64,000 nt of DNA from NCBI GenBank assembly GCA_017651265.1, contig JAGCDO010000008.1, forward strand, positions 48,983 to 112,982, written 5' to 3'. The translations under genes and the position numbers were made by a program. This DNA is from Prevotella sp. (lineage in GTDB: Bacteria; Bacteroidota; Bacteroidia; Bacteroidales; Bacteroidaceae). This document shows positions 8,991 to 18,085 of this stretch, one piece after another. Each line of letters begins with the position of its first letter. Within the stretch, counting starts at the first letter, position 1. The notes under the pieces were generated by a model. The model was not told the DNA's origin and did no database searches. It saw only the letters and a program-made list of their open reading frames with translations.

Positions 8991-10079
8991 TTACCGCAAA
9001 GGAATAACTTTTAAGCTGTATTTTCTGCTATTCCTGTCCAAAACGACATCATACTCCTTGATTCCTTTTGATTTTGCAATTATTCTGAAATGCTCTTTAT
9101 AGCGCTCTTCCATTTCTGGCCCATAATAGATTGCCTTCAAATAACCCATATCAGGAATGCTAATGAAATCTTGGTTGAGAGAATCTTTATCTATTTTTAG
9201 CATTCTCCATTCTCTTTCATGTGAATATTCCACCTCGTCTTTATACAAATACATTTTTATAAAGTACATAGAATCAATTGGGAATCGCTGATGCAATTGT
9301 GTCTTAAACAATTCAAAGACTTCTTTATATGCTGCCTCTGGTTGAATGCTATCAACATAATCTGTTATACATATTCTGTCTATCATTTCTGTTGCATCCA
9401 TCATCTGAGGGGAATATATTATAGGGTATAGATTTACATTTAATGCATACCATTTCCTGAAATCATATTCTAACGCGAAGCCTTTATACCCATCAGCATA
9501 ATGGTCCCACATGAATTTTGAATCAATCTTTTCTGTAAAGCATCCTATCTTGGTATATCTGTTATTTCTTGGCCAGACTTCCTGCTTCTGGATTTCAGAT
9601 TTCATTTGTTCTAAGAACCCCTCATAATCAGTCCTAAGCGAATTAACTATCTCGCTGTTAGTTGTTTTAGAGTTTATCAATTCCAATAATTTGCTCTTTA
9701 TTGGGCTGTCGGGAAATGCTGCGGGATTACTTTTCGCTATTTGCACGATGTATGACATTGTTATTGAAAAAGCAACCGTAAATCTGTCAGGCAATGTCTT
9801 ATAATCATAGAATACATTCGAGTCGTATTTATCAGAGAACTTATCTGCAACACACATTGAAATAGTACCTTGCTCAAAAGAAATCAATTCGTCTATTCCA
9901 CATTTCCTAAAACGAAAGAGTTTTGTAGGAATATGCGGCTGAACAAAGTCATGCAATTCTCTAAGAATCTTTAAACTTTCTTCTTGTGCAAGATTAGCTG
10001 GTGAGTATGTTTTTTCCATCAATCTTGCGAACTCTTTTTTGAATAGAGTCTTGGTATGTGATACTTTTCCTTTTTCCAT
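8991..10079 (-). CDS. DUF2971 family protein
   Basis: 362 aa. The family hallmark is visible: PTKLFRFRKCGIDELISFEQ near residue 54, then MWDHYADGYKGFALEYDF near residue 187 and YSHEREWRMLKID near residue 290. DUF2971 proteins are of unknown biochemistry and are often found in defence neighbourhoods. It begins 6 nt after the KAP NTPase gene, which suggests translational coupling and joint function. AT-rich like the rest of this operon. Confidence 0.85.
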   Translation of the reverse strand: MEKGKVSHTKTLFKKEFARLMEKTYSPANLAQEESLKILRELHDFVQPHIPTKLFRFRKCGIDELISFEQGTISMCVADKFSDKYDSNVFYDYKTLPDRFTVAFSITMSYIVQIAKSNPAAFPDSPIKSKLLELINSKTTNSEIVNSLRTDYEGFLEQMKSEIQKQEVWPRNNRYTKIGCFTEKIDSKFMWDHYADGYKGFALEYDFRKWYALNVNLYPIIYSPQMMDATEMIDRICITDYVDSIQPEAAYKEVFELFKTQLHQRFPIDSMYFIKMYLYKDEVEYSHEREWRMLKIDKDSLNQDFISIPDMGYLKAIYYGPEMEERYKEHFRIIAKSKGIKEYDVVLDRNSRKYSLKVIPLR

Positions 10080-10085
10080 ACTATT

Positions 10086-11510
10086 CTATGTTTTCTTTGT
10101 ATCGCACAATGCGGCCAAATTAATACAAGTTGAGAACTCACTTAAACACCACCTTACAGTCTCTTCAATATCTAATTCTTCTATCTTTACAAGATTAGAG
10201 CTAACCCATGTATCAGCAGGACTAACTGAAACTTCGGTGATAATACCATTCTCACTTTTTACAGTTACGGAGTATTTTTCAGTGCCATAACTGAATTCGG
10301 TGAATTCCCTATTATTCATGATTGCATATAAGGGATATGATAGTCTCATATACTCCTGACACATTATTCTCCTTTCTCCCTTTGACATATGCGTAATCTT
10401 CGTTTTTAAGTCCGTCACGATTTCATCTACAGACATTCCGCACTCCACCATATAAATAATAAGATGGAAAAGTGGCAAAGATGTTGAGAATTTCATGTGT
10501 TTATACTCAAAGGAATCACTTCTGATTCTGTCTTGAGTGTCAAACATCGTAAGTTTTTTCAAATCTCTGATAGATAAATTATGAATCTTCATCCAAAATT
10601 TGGAGAATGTCATGAAAATATGACTAACACCTAGCTTTTTTGATAATTCTCGTTCTATTTGTATGGCGATAAAGGGCTGAATGCTGTATTTAAACGGCTC
10701 TCTAGACAAGAATTTGCTCATATAACCTTCATAACATGCATCTTTTCCGTAAAAATGATGGAATATATGTGCTGTCGTTTCATAGTCCATCACCAAAACA
10801 ATATTATCAAAACCAAATTTGTTCGTAACTACATCTGGTGTCGTAGTGTCATCAATATGTGCACTCAAAACGTTTAAAATGCGAAATAGATGTTTAGGAT
10901 CAAGACGGTCTAAATCTTCTATTATCAAAACTGCCTTTTTCTTCTTCCATTCTGGACCATTCATCGCATGATCTTTTTTCATCCAATCAATCGCATTTCG
11001 TATCAATGATGTATATCCGTCATTTTCATAGATACTGCCTTTGATTTGAGAAAATAAGGCTAGATATTTGTCCCCGGTATGTTTCTTTTCTTTGTATTCT
11101 TTCTTCTTTTCACAGAACTTTTGAAAAACTATATCATAAAATGCGCCTCCTGGGATAAATGACAAAAGGAAAGCAACCAACGCTTTTATATCTTCAAAGT
11201 TGAAAAGTGAATCAAATACGGCATTAAGATCTACATTGTCAAGCAACCCCTCTTTATCTAATTGGACTATAATATCCCGCTTTATATATTCAAATATATC
11301 TTCATTTTTAGCAACAGAATAATTAACAGGATATATTGTAAAGAACTTATATTCTTTATTTAGTTCTTCATTATTCCTTAATTGATTAAGCAAATAAGTT
11401 TTCCCATCTCCAAATTTTGCCGACAGGATGATTCTATCTGTTGTCGCGAGGTATTGAGAGAAATCCTTTATCTTTTCTTCCAAGTTTATTTCCTTAATCT
11501 CTATTTTCAT
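10086..11510 (-). CDS. KAP family P-loop NTPase
   Basis: 474 aa. Walker A is AKFGDGKTYLL (residues 31-41) and Walker B with the KAP-type extension is AVLIIEDLDRLDP (193-205). A hydrophobic stretch at about 111-129 sits between Walker A and B, where KAP NTPases often carry membrane segments. KAP NTPases are STAND-like ATPases found in several bacterial defence contexts. Third gene of an operon with the methyltransferase (51-nt gap) and DUF2971 (6-nt gap). Confidence 0.85.
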   Translation of the reverse strand: MKIEIKEINLEEKIKDFSQYLATTDRIILSAKFGDGKTYLLNQLRNNEELNKEYKFFTIYPVNYSVAKNEDIFEYIKRDIIVQLDKEGLLDNVDLNAVFDSLFNFEDIKALVAFLLSFIPGGAFYDIVFQKFCEKKKEYKEKKHTGDKYLALFSQIKGSIYENDGYTSLIRNAIDWMKKDHAMNGPEWKKKKAVLIIEDLDRLDPKHLFRILNVLSAHIDDTTTPDVVTNKFGFDNIVLVMDYETTAHIFHHFYGKDACYEGYMSKFLSREPFKYSIQPFIAIQIERELSKKLGVSHIFMTFSKFWMKIHNLSIRDLKKLTMFDTQDRIRSDSFEYKHMKFSTSLPLFHLIIYMVECGMSVDEIVTDLKTKITHMSKGERRIMCQEYMRLSYPLYAIMNNREFTEFSYGTEKYSVTVKSENGIITEVSVSPADTWVSSNLVKIEELDIEETVRWCLSEFSTCINLAALCDTKKT

Positions 11511-11561
11511 ATTTCTTTATCCTAGAATAGTTGATTCAACTTTATCTTTAACTTAACATTT

Positions 11562-14162
11562 TCATTTTTTCAAGAATCCATATTCATATACTTTTTGCTC
11601 AATTTGCTTGGCGAGTTCTTTTTGCTTTTGGCGGAGGTCAGTAATGAGAGTAGTGTATGTCTGGTCATCACTTTCTGTGTTCATCTGTTGCTTGCCGCTT
11701 TTGGTGGTTTTCGTACCTTGGAAATAGAGGCGGATGTCATAGAATGATGCATTGGGCTTTTCTTTGGCGATGGGTTGCTGATGATAGTAGCGCCAAAGTT
11801 CACGGCCAGCATCCATAACGGCTTGGGCTTCGGCTGACAAGGTTAATGGGACGGTGCCGTCGAGATTTTTTGTGGGAATGGAAACGACTGACTCGTCAAA
11901 GACATCTGCCACATGATAGTTTTTGCTGTCTTTTTCGTATTCCTTCTGTTCTTCTTCTGTTCGGACTGTCTTTTTGATTCGTCCGTGTATAAAGTCACTC
12001 ATGAAATGACTCTCGAATTTCTCCTTAGCATTAACCTCTTCTTCAGTGAAAGGGATCCAGTGGTTTGTTCCATGTTCACTGCTAATGCGATTCTGTCCGT
12101 GAAAAAGGGTATAGATGAGACAATCTGTCTGAAACTCTATGTCTGTTTGCCAGTCATTATGTGGATAGAGAAATTGATCACGATCATTCAACCAATCGGC
12201 CTCTATACAAAGCCGAACTGCAAAATAAGTTACCATTGGGATGATATTGTTAGGAGTTATCCAGTTCCCTTTTACTTGTTTGAGGTCATTGTCAGAGGGC
12301 TTGAGAGTGATGAATACACCTTTATTGTTTTGGAAGTCTGTTCCTAAATAACGTAAATAAGCATAATGTTCCTCTATCTTATTGTAGTATTGACGCAACC
12401 AGTTAATAATAAACAAATCTTCATCATAAGAATACAAGTTCTTTTTTCCAAGATATTCGCCTTTTGCATCGTATACATCTGCTTCTGCTTGCCTAAAGAA
12501 TACTTCAGTTCCAGTATGCCATATTTGGAAGCCTATAGGAAAGTTGCCTTTTACATTGTCAAATGTATTGGCAGGAACTAAGAAAAATCGCCCGGGCTTC
12601 GCCCGGAACTCCCTACGGAACTCACGGAAGTTAGGTGCTTGCACTATTTTCAAAGTTGAAAATAGTGCAAGCACCGTTGTAGGGAGTTCGTTCACAATTC
12701 TTGCATAGAATTGGGCGAAAAGTTCATTCCCAGCTCTTCCTAAACGATTCTTGTATTTTTCTAGAACTGCAGATTTTGAAAGGCCAACTCTATTCTGACC
12801 ACTTCCTGTAACAGTTCTGGCGTTGCTTGCTTCTGCATATGGTGGATTAATATAGATAACGAGTTTTTCCCGTTTCTCTGGGTCTTGAATAATATCTTGT
12901 AGTGATTTGGGAAGTTTCGATTTCTTTGTTACGTTTCCTTCCTTATCCACTTCATCTAATAGTGGATCATTGAGAAAATCAAATTGAAATACATGGCTTT
13001 CCAACAAGTTCGCTCCGCCATTATCTTTATCTCTTGCAGCTGCATTCATGGTGTCAATGCGTTGAAGCATAGCCTGAACGTCAGCCTTGTCAATTGTTGA
13101 GGCGTATATATTGTATTTGTTTGTAAGTCCTGCTAACAGGTTGCCTGTACCAGCGCAGCAATCCCAAACGTAATACTCATCTTGCCAGTCTTCACCTAAT
13201 TCTGCTGCTATATACTGTTGTGAGAGTTCTACCCATCGTGCTGGTGTAAAGAAACTGCCTTTACGTTCACGTACATCCTGTGGTACAAGTAAGTCTCGAC
13301 GATTTACAATGTCGTCCCAGTATTCGCGACGTGGAGGACGGGCATAGCGATTCCAAAACTGGGTATGCGCTTGTTGATTATCTGTAAATTGGGCTTTGGT
13401 AAAATCTTCCAATCCAAAGTCGTTGATACGACGGTCTAATAAATAGTGATTATCGTGCAACAATACAAATAGTTTTTCGCTAAGCGTGTTATTCTCTTTT
13501 GAAAGAATATCAGCAAGATAGAAATCTGCATCGATGATGCCTGCTTGCTTGGCTGCTTCCCAGTTGATATTAATAGTTGGTTTTACTGCTTCAAGCCATT
13601 TTAAATAAATATGGGTGAAATTATTTTTGTTGATACGAATATGACGTACTCCGATTTTTCGCAACGCGAAATTCTTCTTTATGAAGTACACCAGTTCCTT
13701 AGCATCCCTTTCATAATTATATATTTCAAGTCCATGATGTAACGCATCATTCAATAATTCTTTGAGTTGTTTAAACTCTTTTGTCGTATGGTCACTTGGG
13801 GCAACATTCCAATTGAAGTCATTTTGGCGTAAAACGTCTAAAATAGTACTATAAGGTAAGAACGCCATTTTCTCAGCGTCGAAAGCACCAAGAAAAGCAG
13901 GAGGCAGAATTGTATCTTGCGGGCGTTCCTTTCCTAATGTAAGGATTAATTGGATTAAGGAATCATAAATATCCTGGCTAGTTCCTTTCTTTGCTTCTGC
14001 CCAAAGCAATGACTCTGCTTCATTCAGCCCCAGAGGGTCTGCAGGAATGGACACACAAAAATCAATACGTCCGATAATCTGAGTCGTATCGAAACCTTCA
14101 AAGAGATCATGAGCTACTTTATTCTTTAGTTCCTCTTCTAAAATATTGCCGTAGTATGCCAT
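11562..14162 (-). CDS. Type IIG-like restriction-modification enzyme (N6-adenine methyltransferase)
   Basis: 866 aa. SAM-binding motif I is WDCCAGTGNLLAG (about 333-345), preceded by KGSFFTPARW (motif X-like), and the N6-adenine catalytic motif IV is INPPYAE (438-444). An N-terminal ESLLWAEAKKG (50-60) could be the E-x-K of a PD-(D/E)XK nuclease, so a one-chain type IIG enzyme is likely. The C-terminal half would hold target recognition. It starts 3 nt after the GIY-YIG/DUF4268 gene. A large perfect palindrome interrupts codons about 495-520 without breaking the frame. Confidence 0.8.
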   Translation of the reverse strand: MAYYGNILEEELKNKVAHDLFEGFDTTQIIGRIDFCVSIPADPLGLNEAESLLWAEAKKGTSQDIYDSLIQLILTLGKERPQDTILPPAFLGAFDAEKMAFLPYSTILDVLRQNDFNWNVAPSDHTTKEFKQLKELLNDALHHGLEIYNYERDAKELVYFIKKNFALRKIGVRHIRINKNNFTHIYLKWLEAVKPTININWEAAKQAGIIDADFYLADILSKENNTLSEKLFVLLHDNHYLLDRRINDFGLEDFTKAQFTDNQQAHTQFWNRYARPPRREYWDDIVNRRDLLVPQDVRERKGSFFTPARWVELSQQYIAAELGEDWQDEYYVWDCCAGTGNLLAGLTNKYNIYASTIDKADVQAMLQRIDTMNAAARDKDNGGANLLESHVFQFDFLNDPLLDEVDKEGNVTKKSKLPKSLQDIIQDPEKREKLVIYINPPYAEASNARTVTGSGQNRVGLSKSAVLEKYKNRLGRAGNELFAQFYARIVNELPTTVLALFSTLKIVQAPNFREFRREFRAKPGRFFLVPANTFDNVKGNFPIGFQIWHTGTEVFFRQAEADVYDAKGEYLGKKNLYSYDEDLFIINWLRQYYNKIEEHYAYLRYLGTDFQNNKGVFITLKPSDNDLKQVKGNWITPNNIIPMVTYFAVRLCIEADWLNDRDQFLYPHNDWQTDIEFQTDCLIYTLFHGQNRISSEHGTNHWIPFTEEEVNAKEKFESHFMSDFIHGRIKKTVRTEEEQKEYEKDSKNYHVADVFDESVVSIPTKNLDGTVPLTLSAEAQAVMDAGRELWRYYHQQPIAKEKPNASFYDIRLYFQGTKTTKSGKQQMNTESDDQTYTTLITDLRQKQKELAKQIEQKVYEYGFLKK
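12592..12689. repeat. Nested palindromes inside the methyltransferase gene
   Basis: Arms of 20 bp, perfectly complementary, at 12634-12653 and 12656-12675 (2-nt centre), lie inside a further perfect 11-bp pair GAACTCCCTAC 12606-12616 / 12679-12689. Next to them is CCGGGC-TTC-GCCCGG (12592-12606). All within an open reading frame. Confidence 0.9.
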
Positions 14163-14165
14163 AAA

Positions 14166-14978
14166 TTATGCGTATTTTTGCATTGCTTTCTTTATTTTAA
14201 TACAGATGTCGTATAGCCATAATAGCGCATCCTGCCATTGCGACTTGTCATCCATATCGAAAGGTTTATAGGTAACGAATCTACAAGCCTTTGATGCCTC
14301 GCGCCACTCTATTTCACCACCAATCTCTATCTCCAATTCATGAGAATGCTCTCGGATCTTGTTGAAAAAAGACTTGTTGGCAGGAATATAAACACCTGCT
14401 GTCAGTTCGTGTTTCTGTCTGCTTGCTGTCAAACATATATGATACTCAGATGAGCCAATACTCAAATCGTACCAATGCTGTGGATTTGCTTTCCTAATAG
14501 AAAACTCCTTATAAAATGCAGTGTGGTTAATAGCATGAGCATTAAACTCTTCCCAAAACTTTAGTTGTAACTCTGACGTATCTGAAATGCTAATTCGTGA
14601 TGACTTCTCGGCCTTGTCTGTGTCTGGATTAATGGGAAGATTACTTTCATATTCGATGATTTCAGCATCATCTATAGCCATAGCAATATCGCGGAAGATG
14701 TCGAGGGCCATCTGTGGAGGTACATTGAAGAACTCGCGGTTTTGGCGGATGCGCAAATCGGTGAGGCGATCAATGGTCTTATGCACCAACTTCTCCACCT
14801 CGTTGTATTTCGTAGTCTTCATCGTGGCGAATATCTCGAAAGGCAAGGGTACGGCAGTATTATCCAGTTCCTTGCTTCTCACATCCACAGGACGTGAACT
14901 CTTACCGATCTTCACCCAATCCTCTCGGAAGCTTGGATTGGTTAATATGTATACGTATCCAGGTTCTTTGGTGTTCAT
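14166..14978 (-). CDS. GIY-YIG (T5orf172) nuclease-DUF4268 fusion
   Basis: About 270 aa. Residues 5-85 (GYVYILTNPSFREDWVKIGK ... ELDNTAVPLPFEI ... VEKLVHKTID) match the T5orf172/Mug113 branch of GIY-YIG nucleases. The C-terminal ~140 residues (LKFWEEFNAH ... HWYDLSIGSSEYHICLTAS ... CRFVTYKPFDMD) match DUF4268. I chose ATG 14978 because the upstream extension is low-complexity and hydrophobic and lies over a TATATTTG box (minus strand, 15001-15008). First gene of the operon with the methyltransferase, KAP NTPase and DUF2971; possibly the nuclease or target-sensing partner. Confidence 0.8.
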   Translation of the reverse strand: MNTKEPGYVYILTNPSFREDWVKIGKSSRPVDVRSKELDNTAVPLPFEIFATMKTTKYNEVEKLVHKTIDRLTDLRIRQNREFFNVPPQMALDIFRDIAMAIDDAEIIEYESNLPINPDTDKAEKSSRISISDTSELQLKFWEEFNAHAINHTAFYKEFSIRKANPQHWYDLSIGSSEYHICLTASRQKHELTAGVYIPANKSFFNKIREHSHELEIEIGGEIEWREASKACRFVTYKPFDMDDKSQWQDALLWLYDICIKIKKAMQKYA

Positions 14979-15030
14979 TTCGTATTTAATTATTTCGATG
15001 CAAATATACAAAAATAATTGGATAAGAATG

Positions 15031-15153
15031 AGGGTTTGCTTGTTTTTATTCGAAATAATATAAATTGGCGTCTGTCTCAAGTAATCCACGCATATTCCTC
15101 CGCCATATTAGTGTAATTACATGATTACCAGAAGAATCGGGGCGGAGGAATTT
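15031..15153. repeat. 123-bp direct repeat, copy 1
   Basis: About 85-90% identical to 15569-15691 in the same orientation. Its right half is a hairpin with perfect 11-bp arms ATTCCTCCGCC (15094-15104) and GGCGGAGGAAT (15141-15151). A shorter copy of the same hairpin is at 33942-33998. A 14-bp perfect palindrome GTCAGGTACCTGAC follows at 15166-15179. Confidence 0.9.
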
Positions 15154-15243
15154 AAGATGCCAAGGGTCAGGTACCTGACATCACGAATACCAGTTATATA
15201 TAACAAAAAAAAGGGAAAAATTTTTCGTTTCGATTATTTTCAT

Positions 15244-15251
15244 TAACTTTG
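15244..15251 (+). promoter_or_regulatory. -7 box for the 69-aa ORF
   Basis: TAACTTTG matches the Bacteroidetes -7 element TAnnTTTG, about 70 nt before the ATG at 15322; no clear TTTG -33 element is seen. Confidence 0.45.
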
Positions 15252-15321
15252 TACCGTTTTCACATGCAAAGATAATGGTACAAACAGGACCTGCCAACAT
15301 TTCGCAAAAACAAAAGGAGAA

Positions 15322-15531
15322 ATGAAAAACTATGAGTTTTATAAGAACAACCCTAAGGATACCATATATTGGGTAGATGACCCAGAAACGATAGGTGTAC
15401 ACCTATTCTCGTTCGACAAGAAGAAGGTGTTCAACTTGTTTGCTGACTACCCGCATAAGCTTACCGCAAAACAGCGGGAAGTGTTTGACCAGGAGAACCC
15501 TCAATGGAGGGATTTCTTTGCTGACAGATAA
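15322..15531 (+). CDS. Small hypothetical protein (69 aa)
   Basis: A 69-aa acidic and aromatic-rich protein (MKNYEFYKNNPKDTIYWVDD ...). An AAAGGAG-like ribosome-binding site precedes the ATG and the codon use looks genuine. I do not recognise a confirmed family. It lies alone between the two 123-bp direct repeats (15031-15153 and 15569-15691), so it may be cargo of a small repeat-flanked unit. No function assigned. Confidence 0.6.
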   Translation: MKNYEFYKNNPKDTIYWVDDPETIGVHLFSFDKKKVFNLFADYPHKLTAKQREVFDQENPQWRDFFADR

Positions 15532-15568
15532 TAACAATAAGCAAGCGTGACGGAATCACGTGCTGACA

Positions 15569-15691
15569 AGGGTTTGCTTGTTTTTATTAGAAATAATTGT
15601 AATTAGCGTCTGTCTTAAGTAATCCACACTTATTCCTCCGCCAAATTAGTGTAATCGCATGATTACCAGAAGAATCGGGGCGGAGGAATTT
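15569..15691. repeat. 123-bp direct repeat, copy 2
   Basis: Second copy of the 15031-15153 repeat. Its hairpin arms are at 15632-15642 and 15679-15689. It marks the left end of the VirE/HU unit, and the corresponding hairpin (33942-33998) marks the left end of the deleted second unit. Confidence 0.9.
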
Positions 15692-16053
15692 GAGGGGGGA
15701 ATGGATTGGAAAAGGGTGGGGTGATAGGCGGGAAACTATCTGGGAATAGGAAAGCTGTTTGTTGTATGCTAGAAGGTGGCAAGGGGAGGGTAAAAGGGCG
15801 TCTAACTAATCTGCCACTTAAGTCGGAAGATGATGGAACAGGAGTCGGAAGCAATTAGGACTTAAGTCGCAGGTTGTTAGAACTGAAGTGGCAGATTAGA
15901 AAGGTGGTGTCTTTCTTGGCGATGGAAGGGTGCTTATTGTTGGTTAGAACGTAGGAAAAATCTTTATCTTTTTCAGTGGCTTTTTCATGGTGTAACTATT
16001 GCAATCGGATGCGTTTTGTATTACCTTTGCATCAGAATTAAATCGTTAATACA
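15692..16053 (+). promoter_or_regulatory. Long structured leader/promoter region of the VirE-like gene
   Basis: No gene. It holds a perfect 13-bp inverted repeat TAATCTGCCACTT (15807-15819) / AAGTGGCAGATTA (15886-15898) enclosing further ACTTAAGTCG motifs, and a TACCTTTG -7 box at 16022-16029. About 270 bp of it (15780-16053) is nearly identical to 34090-34362. Confidence 0.7.
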
Positions 16054-17316
16054 ATGGGAATAATAGACTATTTATCTAAATTAGTATGGGAACACTTAGA
16101 GAGTGAGATGGACCGGATGAAGGTGTCCACCATGAAGTCTGTAACCAAAGACCGCTATGCGGAACGTCAAAAATCAATGCTACGACCTGTGCATGATATG
16201 GCGCAGTTCGTGACGGATAACTTCGACTTTCGCCATAACGTTGTGCGCGACCTCTATGAGTATCGGCGAAAGGGGAGTGATGACGGGTGGAAACTGGTGG
16301 ATAACAGACAGATGAACTCTATCAACTGCCGTATTCAGGACGATGGTGAGATCTTCTGTCTGTCGAGCTATGTACGGCAACGTATAGAGAGCGACTTGGC
16401 AAAGGATTATCATCCTGTACGTGAGTATCTTAACAGGATACGCGGCTGTTGGGATGGGAAGACAGATTATATTACTGACTTCGCCCGCCGTATCAGTCAG
16501 TCGGACTACTGTCAGCGCATGGTGCGCATCTGGCTACGTGCCGTTGTTGCCCAATGGTTAGGGGCTGATTGTCACCACGCCAATGCTGTGATGTTGTTGC
16601 TCGTCAGTGAACGACAGGGCTTAGGCAAGAGCACATTCTTCGCCTCGATGCTGCCCAAAGAGATAGTTGACTACTATACGGATGATTTCAACCTGAAGGC
16701 GAAGGGCAATGCGTATCGTAAGATGGTGGAATATGCACTTGTTAGTCTTGATGAGTTTGAAAAAATCGGACACAAGAAGATGCCTGAGCTGAAATCAATG
16801 ATGCAGACAATGAAACCCAGTTTTATCGGTGCCTATAAGAAGAACTTCAATCAGCTGCCTCGAATCGCCTCGTTTGTAGGTACCACGAATGAGCGTCATG
16901 TGTTAACCGACCGTACCGGATCGCGTCGTTTCCTGATTTTGGAACCTGATGGTAATATCGACGTGGAAGGCATTTGTCATGACCAGCTATATGCCCAGGT
17001 GCTGCATGAGGTGGAAACATTGCATCTGCCCTACTGGTTCTCGAAAGAAGAGGAGGCTGAAATGGAACGTCATAACAAGGACTATTATGTGTTGAATGCC
17101 GTGGAACTGCTATTCCTGCAGCATTTTACGATTCCCAAGCATAAGGAAGAGGGAACGTTTATGAGTGGAGCCGAGATTATCCGTGAGTTGGGGAAGTATT
17201 CCAGGAAGACGATGGAGGGCGTGACCACCAATAGTTTCGGGCGAATGATGACACGGTTAGGGGTTCAGCGAGTTGGGCATCACGATACCGACGGCTATAT
17301 TGTAAAGGTAGCATAA
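16054..17316 (+). CDS. VirE/VapE-like P-loop NTPase
   Basis: 420 aa. Walker A is SERQGLGKSTFFASM near residues 187-201 and Walker B-like ALVSLDEFEKIG near 228; then SFVGTTNERHVLTDRTGSRR matches the sensor/arginine-finger part of virulence-associated E (phage primase-type, superfamily 3-like) NTPases. In Bacteroidales such proteins pair with HU-like proteins. It converges on the HU-like gene with a shared bidirectional terminator between them. The role is unknown; a replication or mobile-element function is inference. The first 63 codons are duplicated at 34363. Confidence 0.8.
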   Translation: MGIIDYLSKLVWEHLESEMDRMKVSTMKSVTKDRYAERQKSMLRPVHDMAQFVTDNFDFRHNVVRDLYEYRRKGSDDGWKLVDNRQMNSINCRIQDDGEIFCLSSYVRQRIESDLAKDYHPVREYLNRIRGCWDGKTDYITDFARRISQSDYCQRMVRIWLRAVVAQWLGADCHHANAVMLLLVSERQGLGKSTFFASMLPKEIVDYYTDDFNLKAKGNAYRKMVEYALVSLDEFEKIGHKKMPELKSMMQTMKPSFIGAYKKNFNQLPRIASFVGTTNERHVLTDRTGSRRFLILEPDGNIDVEGICHDQLYAQVLHEVETLHLPYWFSKEEEAEMERHNKDYYVLNAVELLFLQHFTIPKHKEEGTFMSGAEIIRELGKYSRKTMEGVTTNSFGRMMTRLGVQRVGHHDTDGYIVKVA

Positions 17317-17334
17317 CGACATACCCTATAAAAT

Positions 17335-17394
17335 TGCTCCGCCAACAACCTGCTGACTGTAAGTCAATTAGGCGAGTTGGCGGAGCATTTTTTT
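17335..17394. terminator. Bidirectional terminator between VirE-like and HU-like genes
   Basis: Perfect 12-bp arms TGCTCCGCCAAC (17335-17346) and GTTGGCGGAGCA (17376-17387), followed by seven Ts on the plus strand and preceded by AAAA, so it can act both ways between the convergent genes. Confidence 0.8.
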
Positions 17395-18052
17395 ATTCCC
17401 ATCCGTAGCGATAATAGACGTAAGTAGTGCCCTGTTTCTTACAATAGTATTTAGAGAAAGGCTCTGCGATGATGTTATCGAGCCATTTCTGGGCGCGATA
17501 GGCAGTGATGTTCAGTTCGTACTCCATCTGCTTACGCGTGATGGAATGGTGCTCTTTCAGGTAGTTGTCAAGGAACTTAATAATCTCTTCACGTTGATAT
17601 GGCTGGTTCCTGCCTGCCACCCCTCTTCCATATTTGTTATGTGTCGATGTGTTGTCCCTTAGCGCTTTGACAAAACTGGGATCAGGCGTGAACGATACCC
17701 CCTGCACCTCCACGTCGTTGGCGGTGATCTTATCAGGGTCGGTGAAGTGAGGTTTCAGCGGATTACCATTCTCGTCGTATCTCATCTTTAGTCCTACTTT
17801 CATCTGGAAGGTGCCGAGACCGTCGATGCGGAACCGTTTGTTTTCCCTCAGTTGCTCGATAATCTCATCTTTCAAGATGATGAGCGATGAGAACATCATC
17901 GTGGTATTACAAGTGTTGTGATACTTCAGGTGGTCTAGGAAAGCCCTTTCGTTCATGGTGCCTTCTGGCATGTGACGTACCTGATAAGTAGTGTTCCCGT
18001 CGTTGTCGGGCTGCGGATTGGGGAAAATGCCGTATTTGATTCTGTCTGCCAT
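17393..18052 (-). CDS. HU-like DNA-binding protein
   Basis: 219 aa. The N-terminal part is of the Bacteroidetes extended HU type: YQVRHMPEGTMNERAFLDHL, SLIILKDEIIEQLRENKRFR, IDGLGTFQMKVGL, and GVSFTPDPSFVKALRD. The C-terminal ~70 residues (REEIIKFLDNYLKEHHSITR ... AYRAQKWLDNII) look like a winged helix. Probably binds DNA. Convergent with the VirE-like gene. A CAAAGGTA (-7 on minus) lies at 18072-18079. The first ~30 codons reappear at 34551-34642. Confidence 0.8.
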   Translation of the reverse strand: MADRIKYGIFPNPQPDNDGNTTYQVRHMPEGTMNERAFLDHLKYHNTCNTTMMFSSLIILKDEIIEQLRENKRFRIDGLGTFQMKVGLKMRYDENGNPLKPHFTDPDKITANDVEVQGVSFTPDPSFVKALRDNTSTHNKYGRGVAGRNQPYQREEIIKFLDNYLKEHHSITRKQMEYELNITAYRAQKWLDNIIAEPFSKYYCKKQGTTYVYYRYGWE

Positions 18053-18085
18053 AGTTGTGATTTATTGTGCACAAAGGTACAAAAA

